A DNA stretch of 64,000 nucleotides from Pseudoclavibacter terrae. GTDB taxonomy: Bacteria; Actinomycetota; Actinomycetes; Actinomycetales; Microbacteriaceae. The DNA lies in contig NZ_WBJX01000005.1 in the NCBI RefSeq assembly GCF_008831075.1, forward strand, positions 248,001 to 312,000, in the 5' to 3' direction. Numbering within the stretch: position 1 is the stretch's first letter; each line of letters begins with the position of its first letter. Shown here piece after piece: positions 49,471 through 57,293 of this stretch. The notes under the pieces were generated by a model. It made no database searches, was not told where the DNA came from, and saw only the letters and a program-made list of their open reading frames with translations. A program made the translations under genes and the position numbers.

Positions 49471-50280
49471 GTGACCGCTGCGAAGCGGGGATCTGCGGGG
49501 AAGCGCGTCTCGCCGGAGAAGAGCACGCCGTCGATCTTCTGGTTCCTGGCGGCGATCGCCTTCCCGTTGAGCTGGCCGATCATGCGGTGGGAGATCAAGG
49601 GCGAGCTGCCGGTCGACGGCGCGTTCATCGTCGCCCCGAACCACACCAGCGAGATCGACCCGCTCATCATGGGGATGGCCGTCTGGAAGCTCGGCCGCGC
49701 GCCGCGCTTCATGGCGGCCGACCGGCTCTTCCGGGTGAAGGGGCTCGGCTGGATCCTCCGCAAGAGCGGGCAGATCCCCGTCTCGCGTGACGTCCGCGGC
49801 GCCAACCAGGCTGCCATCGCATCCGCGCAGCAGCTCGCACGCCTCGGCCAGGGCGTCATCATCTACCCGGAGGGCACGCTCACCCGCGAGCCCGAGCTGT
49901 GGCCCATGCGCGGCAAGAACGGTGCGGCCCGCGTCGCCCTGAGCGCCGACATCCCCGTCTACCCGACGGCGATCTGGGGCGCGCAGCACATCCTGCCTCG
50001 CTACTCGAAGAAGCTCACGATTGGCTGGCGCAAGACCATCACGGTGCACGTCGGCGAGCCGGTCAGCCTGGCCGAGTTCAACGGGCGGATGCACAGCGCG
50101 AGCGCCATGAAGGCCGCGACCGAGCTCATCATGCACGACATCACGGGACTGCTCGAGGGCATCCGCGGCGAGAAGGCTCCGGCCGAGCTCTACGACCCGG
50201 CCAAGCACGGGCAGACGGAGCACGGCCGGTTCCCGCAGGACCGGGGCACAACTTCACGAGATTCGGGCAGCGGCGCGTGA
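49471..50280 (+). CDS. plsC: 1-acyl-sn-glycerol-3-phosphate acyltransferase
   Basis: 269 residues. Motif I NHTSEIDP (HxxxxD), motif III IIYPEGTLTRE and motif IV-like YPTAIWGA fit the PlsC acyltransferase superfamily. It makes phosphatidic acid at the membrane; the only candidate membrane segment is near the N-terminus (IFWFLAAIAFPLSWPIM). GTG start 2 bp after murA; gpsA GTG overlaps its stop, matching the glycerolipid pathway (gpsA makes its acceptor precursor). Confidence 0.92.
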   Translation: MTAAKRGSAGKRVSPEKSTPSIFWFLAAIAFPLSWPIMRWEIKGELPVDGAFIVAPNHTSEIDPLIMGMAVWKLGRAPRFMAADRLFRVKGLGWILRKSGQIPVSRDVRGANQAAIASAQQLARLGQGVIIYPEGTLTREPELWPMRGKNGAARVALSADIPVYPTAIWGAQHILPRYSKKLTIGWRKTITVHVGEPVSLAEFNGRMHSASAMKAATELIMHDITGLLEGIRGEKAPAELYDPAKHGQTEHGRFPQDRGTTSRDSGSGA

Positions 50281-51284
50281 GCTCCGTGCAGCGCGCCGTC
50301 GTGCTCGGCAGCGGCAGCTGGGGCACCACGTTCGCGAAGGTGCTCGCGGATGCGGGGCACGAGGTGACCATCTGGGCTCGCCGTCCTGAGGTCGCGAACG
50401 AGATCAACGAGTCGCACCGCAACACCGGCTACCTGCCCGGCATCGACCTGCCGAGGAACCTGCGCGCGACGCCGGACCTCGTCGAGGCGGTTCGAGGGCA
50501 GCACTTCGTGTTCGTGTCGGTGCCCGCGCAGACGGCACGCGAGCTCGCCGGGCAGCTCGCCACCCTCATCGACGACGACGCGGTCGTCGTGAGCCTCATG
50601 AAGGGCGTCGAGCGCTCGAGCGGCCTCCGCATGAGCGAGGTGCTCACAGGCGTCCTGGACCTCCCGCCCGAGCGCATCGCGGTCGCCAGCGGGCCCAACA
50701 TCGCGCTCGAGATCGCGAAGGAGCAGCCGACCGCCATCGTCGTCGCGTCGGACAGCGAGGCGACGGCCGTGAGCGTCGCGAAGCTCGCTCGCAACGGCTA
50801 CCTGAAGTCGTTCGTGAACGTCGACGTGGTCGGCACCGAGTTCGGCGGGGTCCTCAAGAACCTCATCGCCATCGCCGTCGGCATCGTCGACGGCGTCGGC
50901 TACGGCGAGAACACCAAGGCGTCCGTCATGACGCGCGGCCTCGCCGAGATCTCCGACTTCGCCGTCGCCATGGGCGCCCAGGCGTCGACCATGATCGGGC
51001 TGGCCGGGCTCGGCGACCTCATCGCGACGTGCGAATCCCCGCTCTCGCGCAACTTCACGGCCGGCAGGCTCCTGGGGCAGGGGTACGTCTACGACGACGT
51101 CGTCGCGCAGATGCAGCAGACGGCCGAAGGGCTTCGATCGGTCGGGGCGATCCTCGAGCTCGCCGAACGCCACGGTGTCGACATGCCCATCGCGACGCAG
51201 ATCGACGACGTCCTCCACGGCCGCATGAGCCCCGCCGACCTGGCACCGCACCTCGCGACCGACGACGGACCGAGCGGCGAGTAG
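50277..51284 (+). CDS. gpsA: NAD(P)-dependent glycerol-3-phosphate dehydrogenase
   Basis: 335 residues. Rossmann motif VVLGSGSWGTTFAKVLADAGHEV; SLMKGVE; VASGPNIALEIA; catalytic Lys in FGGVLKNLIAIAVG; GLAGLGDLIATC. Reduces dihydroxyacetone phosphate to sn-glycerol-3-phosphate for phospholipid synthesis. Translation is coupled to plsC by GTGA. Confidence 0.95.
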   Translation: MSSVQRAVVLGSGSWGTTFAKVLADAGHEVTIWARRPEVANEINESHRNTGYLPGIDLPRNLRATPDLVEAVRGQHFVFVSVPAQTARELAGQLATLIDDDAVVVSLMKGVERSSGLRMSEVLTGVLDLPPERIAVASGPNIALEIAKEQPTAIVVASDSEATAVSVAKLARNGYLKSFVNVDVVGTEFGGVLKNLIAIAVGIVDGVGYGENTKASVMTRGLAEISDFAVAMGAQASTMIGLAGLGDLIATCESPLSRNFTAGRLLGQGYVYDDVVAQMQQTAEGLRSVGAILELAERHGVDMPIATQIDDVLHGRMSPADLAPHLATDDGPSGE

Positions 51285-51310
51285 CGCCCCGTCCCAGCCT
51301 GGCGACCCCG

Positions 51311-51316
51311 TACCCT
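51311..51316 (+). promoter_or_regulatory. -10 box for leaderless ddl
   Basis: TACCCT ends 7 nt before the GTG at 51324, in the 39-bp gap after gpsA, giving ddl its own promoter within the run. Confidence 0.45.
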
Positions 51317-51323
51317 TGATGCG

Positions 51324-52547
51324 GTGAGCGAAGAGTCGCTCGTGGAAGGAACCCTCATGTCGACCGCCCAGACGAACGCCACCGCAGCCGCAGACTCGCG
51401 GCCCCTCATCGCCATCGTCTTCGGCGGCCGATCGAGCGAGCACGCGATCTCGTGCGCCACGGCGAGCGGGGTCCTCGGAGCGATCGACCGGGACAAGTAC
51501 CGTGTCCTGCCGATCGGCATCACGCGGGATGGCGCCTGGGTGCTGGAGGACGACGACGCGGACAAGTTCGCGCTCGACCCCGAGAACCTGCCGGAGGTCG
51601 TGGACAACGGCACGCGCATTCACCTGCCTGACTCCGCGAAGCACCGCGAGGTGACCGTCTCCCGAGTCGAGGGTGACGCCCTGGGTGCCGAGGCCGGAGC
51701 CGAGCGCACGGAGCGCACGTCGCTCGGCGAGGTCGACCTCGTCTTCCCGATCCTGCACGGCCCGTTCGGTGAGGACGGCACCGTGCAGGGCATGCTCGAG
51801 CTCGTCGGCCTGCCCTTCGTGGGGTCGTCGGTGCTCGCCGCGAGCGTCGGCATGGACAAGCACTACACGAAGATCGTGCTGCGGGATGCCGGCCTGCAGG
51901 TCGCTGCCGGCGTCACCGTCACGCAGCATCAGTGGGACACGCAGGGTGAGTCGCTGGCGGCCGAGGTCATCGACCAGCTCGGGCTTCCCGTGTTCATCAA
52001 GCCGGCCCGCGCCGGCTCGAGCGTCGGAGTGAGCAAGGTCGCTGCGCTCGAGGAGTTCGCCGACGCCATGGCCACGGCCCTCGCCGAAGACGACCACGTG
52101 CTCGTCGAGGCCGCAGTCGTCGGCCGAGAGGTCGAGATCGCCGTGCTCGAGTCGCGCCCGGGGGAGCGTGCGCGCGCCTCCGTCGCCGGTGAGATCGTCA
52201 TGACGAAGGCGGAGTTCTACGACTTCGAGGCGAAGTACCTGGACGACTCGGGGGTCGAGCTGCGCTGCCCCGCCGACCTGAGCGACGAGCTGCTCGAGGA
52301 GATGGCGGAGCTCGGCGTCCGCGCCTTCGAAGCGCTCGGCGCGTCCGGACTCGCGCGCGTCGACTTCTTCCTCACCGACGACGGCTTCGTCGTCAACGAG
52401 ATCAACACGATGCCAGGCTTCACGCCAATCTCCATGTTCCCGAAGTGCTGGCAGGCGAGCGGCATGAGCTACCCGGAGCTCATCACCGAGCTCATCGAGG
52501 TGGCGAGCGCGCACGCCGCGGCCCGCGAGGCGCGCCTCACGCGCTAG
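51324..52547 (+). CDS. ddl: D-alanine--D-alanine ligase
   Basis: 407 residues from GTG 51324. ATP-grasp features: FGGRSSEHAISCATASG at the N-terminus, HGPFGEDGTVQGMLEL, FVGSSVLAASVGMDK, FIKPARAGSSVGVSK, and the C-terminal FVNEINTMPGFTPISMFP. It makes the D-Ala-D-Ala dipeptide of peptidoglycan. A later ATG at 51357 with AAGGAA upstream is an alternative start lacking 11 residues; the leaderless -10 favours 51324. It is convergent with the DUF3515 gene. Confidence 0.95.
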   Translation: MSEESLVEGTLMSTAQTNATAAADSRPLIAIVFGGRSSEHAISCATASGVLGAIDRDKYRVLPIGITRDGAWVLEDDDADKFALDPENLPEVVDNGTRIHLPDSAKHREVTVSRVEGDALGAEAGAERTERTSLGEVDLVFPILHGPFGEDGTVQGMLELVGLPFVGSSVLAASVGMDKHYTKIVLRDAGLQVAAGVTVTQHQWDTQGESLAAEVIDQLGLPVFIKPARAGSSVGVSKVAALEEFADAMATALAEDDHVLVEAAVVGREVEIAVLESRPGERARASVAGEIVMTKAEFYDFEAKYLDDSGVELRCPADLSDELLEEMAELGVRAFEALGASGLARVDFFLTDDGFVVNEINTMPGFTPISMFPKCWQASGMSYPELITELIEVASAHAAAREARLTR

Positions 52548-52610
52548 CGGCACGGCTGGCGGCGGGGGCGGGGCGTCCCTGCAGCCAGGACCCGGACGGG
52601 ATCTAGGCCG

Positions 52611-53108
52611 CTATTGCGAGCCGAGGACGTCGTCGGCGCCCACGCAGGCGCCCGTCTTCGGCAGCTTCTCGACGGCGTCCTCGAGGTCGATGAGCACGGC
52701 CGTGCCGGACACGACGTCCGAGTCGAGGATGACCTCGACGGCGGGCGTGCGACCGTAGCTCGTGAAGCGGTACGTGGGAGCCTGGCTGTCGTCGAGCACC
52801 CAGTCGATGCCGTTGAGGTTCTGGCAGTAGTCAGTGGTCGGTCCGGGAGTCGGCACCCCGCAGCGCAGCAGCACGCTGGCCGGAGTGCCCCAGGCGCCGG
52901 TGGCCTGGGCGTTCGTGAGGCGCAGCTCGAGTCCGTCGACGGTGGAGGGGAGACGGACCGAGACCTCTGCGCACTCTGGCGCTGCGGCGTCGGGCGCCGG
53001 TTCCATGGGCACGCTCGCGCTGTTGCAGGCGGTCAGCAGCACGATGGATGCGGCGGTCGCGGCGACGGCGGAGCCGATTCGCGAGGCGGAGCGGGAGGTT
53101 CGAGGCAT
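52611..53108 (-). CDS. DUF3515-family lipoprotein
   Basis: 165 residues. Signal peptide with lipobox LLTAC, then CAEVSVRLPSTVDGLELRLT, ASVLLRCGVPTPGPTTDYC and GIDWVLDD, the DUF3515 pattern with conserved Cys residues outside the membrane. Role unknown; the ddl-DUF3515-thiL arrangement is common in Actinobacteria. GGGAG lies 4 nt before the ATG. Its -10 (TAGCCT) overlaps that of thiL on the other strand. Confidence 0.88.
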   Translation of the reverse strand: MPRTSRSASRIGSAVAATAASIVLLTACNSASVPMEPAPDAAAPECAEVSVRLPSTVDGLELRLTNAQATGAWGTPASVLLRCGVPTPGPTTDYCQNLNGIDWVLDDSQAPTYRFTSYGRTPAVEVILDSDVVSGTAVLIDLEDAVEKLPKTGACVGADDVLGSQ

Positions 53109-53116
53109 TTGCTCCC

Positions 53117-53126
53117 AGGCTATCGT
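53117..53126. promoter_or_regulatory. Overlapping divergent -10 boxes of DUF3515 and thiL
   Basis: TATCGT (53121-53126, plus) ends 6 nt before the thiL GTG; TAGCCT on the minus strand (53117-53122) ends 8 nt before the DUF3515 ATG. The two hexamers share two bases, so polymerase can occupy only one at a time. Confidence 0.5.
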
Positions 53127-53132
53127 GAACGG

Positions 53133-54266
53133 GTGCCTGCCCTCCCCGACGAAGCCTCACGCCGTCCCGCCGCTGCCGCGTTCACGGTCGGCGAGTGCGG
53201 CGAAGCCGAGCTGCTGCGACGCATCCTCGCCAGAGTTCCTGCGGCCAGGGCCGGGGTGCTGGGGGCGGGCGACGACGCCGCCGTCCTGGCGGCCGGCGAC
53301 GGGAAGGTCGTCATCACGACCGACCTCATGATCGAGGGGCCGGACTTCCGCCTCGCCTGGTCGTCGGCTCGCGACCTCGCCCGCAAGGCGTGTGCCTCGA
53401 ACCTCGCCGACGTCGCGGCGATGGGGGCCGCCCCGACCGCCATCACCGTGGCGCTTGCGCTGCCCGGGCAGACGGCGGTCTCCTGGGTCGAGGAGCTGGC
53501 CGAGGGATTCGCCGAGGCGCTCGGCGAGATGGCCCCCGGGTGCGGTGTCATCGGCGGTGACCTCTCGACGAGCGAGCAGCTGGTGATCGCGATCACGGCG
53601 TTCGGAGACCTGCGCGGGGGAGACTCGGTGCGACGGTCCGGGGCCCAGCCCGGCGACGTCTTGGCTCTCAGCGGTCCCGCCGGACGCAGCGGCACCGGGC
53701 TCTCGCTGCTGTACGCGCTCGCCCGGGATCCCAGCGGGGAGGCGCTGGCGGAGGGCATCGCGGCCCTGCGCGATCGTGGCGAAGCCGTGGCGTCGGTGGT
53801 CGACTGGCATCTCGCGCCCACGATCGACGCCAGCCTGGGACTCGCGGCCAGGGACGCCGGGGCGTCGGCGATGATGGACGTCTCCGATGGCCTCCTTCTC
53901 GATTCCGCTCGGCTGGCCCGAGCCAGCGGCGTGCGGCTCGACGTCGAGACGGCTGCTCTCGCATCCGACGTCGAGGCGGTCGAGGCTGCGCTGAGCGCCG
54001 CGATGCCGGAGCTGGACGAGACCCAGCGGCGGGCGCGCGCCGTGGATCTCGTCGTCGTCGGCGGCGAGGACCACGGGCTGCTGGCGACCTTCCCCGCCTG
54101 GGCGACGCTGCCGGACGGGTTCCGCGTGATCGGGCAGGTGCATCCGCCGGCGGACGGGGCCGCGTCGGCGGTGCTCGTCGACGGCGAGGCGAGGGATCCG
54201 CGGGGCTGGGACCCCTACGCCTGGGACTTCTCGGCGCCTGATTCCTCGACGGGCGCGGCCTCGTAG
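53133..54266 (+). CDS. thiL: Thiamine-monophosphate kinase
   Basis: 377 residues from GTG 53133, a leaderless start. ThiL/PurM-fold features: GAGDDAAVLAAG, TTDLMIEGPDF, RKACASNLADVAAMGA, GGDLSTSEQLVIAITAFG, MMDVSDGLLLDSARLA and GGEDHGLLATF. It phosphorylates thiamine monophosphate to the diphosphate. The last 52 bp overlap the 3' end of rsmD on the opposite strand, so the C-terminal about 17 residues are coded on both strands. Confidence 0.94.
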   Translation: MPALPDEASRRPAAAAFTVGECGEAELLRRILARVPAARAGVLGAGDDAAVLAAGDGKVVITTDLMIEGPDFRLAWSSARDLARKACASNLADVAAMGAAPTAITVALALPGQTAVSWVEELAEGFAEALGEMAPGCGVIGGDLSTSEQLVIAITAFGDLRGGDSVRRSGAQPGDVLALSGPAGRSGTGLSLLYALARDPSGEALAEGIAALRDRGEAVASVVDWHLAPTIDASLGLAARDAGASAMMDVSDGLLLDSARLARASGVRLDVETAALASDVEAVEAALSAAMPELDETQRRARAVDLVVVGGEDHGLLATFPAWATLPDGFRVIGQVHPPADGAASAVLVDGEARDPRGWDPYAWDFSAPDSSTGAAS

Positions 54267-54826
54267 CTGTAGACGATCGTCTCGCCGTACGCTTTACGGC
54301 GCAGCGGCTCGAAGCTGCGCGGAACGGTCGGCGCGGGGGAGCGCGAACCGCGTTCGAGCACGACGACCGCCTCGGGAGCCAGGTGCGGCACCAGTGCCTC
54401 GAGCGCCTCTGCGAGCTCTGCCTCGCCGAGGTCATATGGCGGGTCGATGAACACGAGCTCGAAGAGCTGGGCTGGGGGAGTGCGGAGGAAGCTGGCCACG
54501 GAGTTCTGCGCGACGCGCGTCGTCACCGTGCGGCGGCCCTGCTCGCGCGTCACGCGAGCGAGCAGCTCGGCGTTGGCGCGCAGCACGCTCGTGGCCGCCT
54601 TGGACTGCTCGACGAGCACGGCGCTGGATGCGCCCCGGCTGAGCGCCTCGAATGCGAGCGCCCCGGAACCCGCGTACAGGTCGAGCACGGCGACACCGCC
54701 GAGGTCGAGCAGCGACTCGAGCGACGAGAACATGGCCTCGCGGACTCGATCGCTCGTGGGGCGCGTGCCGCTCTTGGGGACGTTGAGCGAATGGCCCCTG
54801 GCGGCTCCTGCGATGATGCGTGTCAC
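54215..54826 (-). CDS. rsmD: 16S rRNA (guanine966-N2)-methyltransferase
   Basis: 203 residues from GTG 54826. MTRIIAGAARGHSLNVP, RPTSDRVREAMFSSL, SAM loop LDLYAGSGALAFEAL and catalytic DPPY (FIDPPYDL) define RsmD. A TACGAT -10 (plus-strand 54833-54838) ends exactly 6 nt before the start, so the message is probably leaderless. It converges on and overlaps thiL by 52 bp. Confidence 0.94.
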   Translation of the reverse strand: MTRIIAGAARGHSLNVPKSGTRPTSDRVREAMFSSLESLLDLGGVAVLDLYAGSGALAFEALSRGASSAVLVEQSKAATSVLRANAELLARVTREQGRRTVTTRVAQNSVASFLRTPPAQLFELVFIDPPYDLGEAELAEALEALVPHLAPEAVVVLERGSRSPAPTVPRSFEPLRRKAYGETIVYSYEAAPVEESGAEKSQA

Positions 54827-54932
54827 GCAGCGATCGTAGCCGCGGGGTCGCATCGGCGCGCACAGCCGCGAGCTTCTGGCCGAACTTGTCGGGGGTGCGT
54901 GGAATGATGGGCACTTGAATTCGGAGGTGGCC

Positions 54933-55976
54933 ATGGAATACGGCAACAGCGGGGAAACCCGGGGGGCGACAGCCTCGCCCACGACGTCGACTGGGCGCGA
55001 TCGCGCATCCAACGCGGCTGTCGCGTTGCAGGATGGCGCTCGTCAGATCCGCGAGAGCGTGTCGTCGGTCATCTCGGGCAAGGACGAGCAGGTGCACCTC
55101 GCCGTCGTCGTGCTCCTCGCTGGCGGTCACCTGCTGGTGGAGGATGTGCCAGGCGTCGGCAAGACGGTGCTCGCGAAGACGCTCGCGGCGGCGATGGACT
55201 CGAGCGTGAGCCGCATCCAGTTCACCCCTGACCTCCTGCCGTCGGACGTCACGGGTGTCGCGATCTACGACCAGGTCGAACGCCGCTTCGAGTTCCAGCA
55301 GGGCCCGGTGTTCGCGAACGTCGTCATCGGCGACGAGATCAACCGCGCCTCCCCGAAGACCCAGTCGGCGCTCCTCGAGTGCATGGAAGAGGGCCAGGTC
55401 ACGGTCGACGGCGTCACGCACAAGCTCCCAGCGCCCTTCACGGTGTTCGCCACGCAGAACCCTTCGGAGATGGAAGGCACGTACGCCCTCCCGGAGGCGC
55501 AGCGAGACCGCTTCATGGCGCGGATGTCGATGGGCTACCCCGAGCGCGATGACGAGCTCGCGATGGTCGACCGCCGCGACTCGAGCGACCCGCTCGCCAG
55601 CGTGCGCGCCTCGCTGAGCGCGACCGACGTGTCGACCATGATCGAGCAGGCCGCGCGAATCTACGTGGCCCCCGCCATCAAGCAGTACATCGTCGACCTC
55701 GCGAGGGCCACTCGCGAGCATCCCGATGTGCGCGTCGGCGTGAGCCCCCGCGCCACCCTGCATCTTGTCCGCGCCTCGCGCGCGGCCGCTGCGGTGGCCG
55801 GGCGCGACTTCGTCGTGCCGGACGACGTGGCGAAGCTCGTCGGTCCCGTCTTCGCGCACCGGCTCGTGCTGAGCGCCCGCGGGTCGAGGGGCACCGCCGC
55901 GTCTGCATCCGCCGCCCGCATCATCGATCAGATCTCGCAGCAGATCGCCGTCCCAACGAGCGCGGCGACCGCGTAG
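54933..55976 (+). CDS. MoxR-family AAA+ ATPase (cluster 2)
   Basis: 347 residues from ATG 54933, where GGAGGT lies 4 nt upstream. Same Walker A (EDVPGVGKTVLAKTL), Walker B (IGDEINRASPKTQSALLECMEE) and sensor (ATQNPSEMEGTYALPEAQRDRF) as the cluster-1 MoxR, with clear divergence elsewhere. Followed after 3 bp by DUF58 and then a transglutaminase gene, repeating cluster 1 without the kinase, FHA and surface-protein genes. Confidence 0.94.
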   Translation: MEYGNSGETRGATASPTTSTGRDRASNAAVALQDGARQIRESVSSVISGKDEQVHLAVVVLLAGGHLLVEDVPGVGKTVLAKTLAAAMDSSVSRIQFTPDLLPSDVTGVAIYDQVERRFEFQQGPVFANVVIGDEINRASPKTQSALLECMEEGQVTVDGVTHKLPAPFTVFATQNPSEMEGTYALPEAQRDRFMARMSMGYPERDDELAMVDRRDSSDPLASVRASLSATDVSTMIEQAARIYVAPAIKQYIVDLARATREHPDVRVGVSPRATLHLVRASRAAAAVAGRDFVVPDDVAKLVGPVFAHRLVLSARGSRGTAASASAARIIDQISQQIAVPTSAATA

Positions 55977-55979
55977 CGC

Positions 55980-57293
55980 GTGGCGACGAAGCGCATCGAG
56001 AGGCGGCTGAGACCCACCAGCCGAGCCATCGGCCTGGTGGTGGTCGGCGTGCTGCTCGGAGCCGCCGCCGTGGTCTTCGGCCGTGGCGAGCTGCTCGCCC
56101 TCGGTGGGTTCCTCGTCGTGCTGCCCCTCGTCGCCTACGTGCTTCGCCTCATCTGGCGTCCGCGCCTCGAAGCCGAGCGCACGATCTACCCGACGACGCT
56201 CGCGGTGGGTGATCGGATGCGTGTGGTCACGGAGGTCCGCAACCGGTCCTGGATCGCGCTCGAGCCGAGTTCCTACCTGGACCTGCTGCCTGGCGCGGAG
56301 CCGTCCAGCGTCGGCGGCGTGCTGCCGGCGATCGGCTCACGCATCAACCGCAACGAAGACAAGCGGCGCCGCCGGGTCGCCTACGGGGTGGATTCGATGC
56401 GGCGCGGAGTCCACGAGGTCGGGCCCCTGTTCTTCGACAACATGGACGGCCTCGGCCTGACCCGTCGAGTCCTGAAGATCGGTGAGGCGACCGAGGTCGA
56501 GGTGTGGCCTCGCGTCGTCGACCTGCCCGCGATGTCGGTGCCGAGCGGCAAGAGCGGCGGTGAGGTCGAGGCCGGTGTCGCGCAGTCGGGCGACTCCGAC
56601 GACGTGCTCACCCGCGACTACCGACGAGGGGACCCGCTGCGACGCATCCACTGGCGTGCGACGGCGCACGCGGGGGAGCTTCGCGTCCGGCAGGAGGAGC
56701 ACCACGCCGAGGACACCTCCGTGGTGATCCTCGACACGAGCGGGGCACCCGAGGTCGAGGAGCCGAAGGCGCCGATGACGATCATCGACCTCATGAACGA
56801 GCAAGCCGGTCCGATGACTGCCGTGGATGCGGAGTTCGAGCTCGCGGTCTCCCTCGCCGCCTCGGTGCTCGCACGCTTCCACCGATTCGGGTACGAGACC
56901 GAGCTCTTCGAGACGCACGCCGCTCTCGACGGTGACGCCGAGAGCACGCGCACCCCGTCGGAGGAGGCCCTCGAAGGGGTCATGCGTCGACTCATGCTGA
57001 CGCAGCCCGACGCTGAGCGCCGGGAAGCCTGCGCCGAGGTGGTCGACGACATCTCCAGGGTGGCGCGCACGCCCGTCGTCTACGTGCACCGTCACCTGAG
57101 CGGCGACGGCCTGGCCGCCATCCGCTCGCTCTCGTCGGTCGCCTCGCCCGCCCTTGCCCTCATCGTCTCCGACGAGCCCGTGCCCCCGGCAACCCTGACG
57201 TCGTTCACGGAAGCCGGCTGGAACGTCGCCGTCTACTCACCCACCCGCGCCCGGCCGTTCTCGCCCGTGCTGGAGCTGGAGGCCACCGCATGA
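55980..57293 (+). CDS. DUF58 membrane protein (cluster 2)
   Basis: 437 residues from GTG 55980. Two N-terminal helices (AIGLVVVGVLLGAAAVVF, LLALGGFLVVLPLVAYVL) and the DUF58 motif TRDYRRGDPLRRIHWRATAHAG. The C-terminal VWA-like part has VVILDTSG, a partial MIDAS-like motif. ATG of the next gene overlaps its stop by 4 bp. Confidence 0.9.
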   Translation: MATKRIERRLRPTSRAIGLVVVGVLLGAAAVVFGRGELLALGGFLVVLPLVAYVLRLIWRPRLEAERTIYPTTLAVGDRMRVVTEVRNRSWIALEPSSYLDLLPGAEPSSVGGVLPAIGSRINRNEDKRRRRVAYGVDSMRRGVHEVGPLFFDNMDGLGLTRRVLKIGEATEVEVWPRVVDLPAMSVPSGKSGGEVEAGVAQSGDSDDVLTRDYRRGDPLRRIHWRATAHAGELRVRQEEHHAEDTSVVILDTSGAPEVEEPKAPMTIIDLMNEQAGPMTAVDAEFELAVSLAASVLARFHRFGYETELFETHAALDGDAESTRTPSEEALEGVMRRLMLTQPDAERREACAEVVDDISRVARTPVVYVHRHLSGDGLAAIRSLSSVASPALALIVSDEPVPPATLTSFTEAGWNVAVYSPTRARPFSPVLELEATA

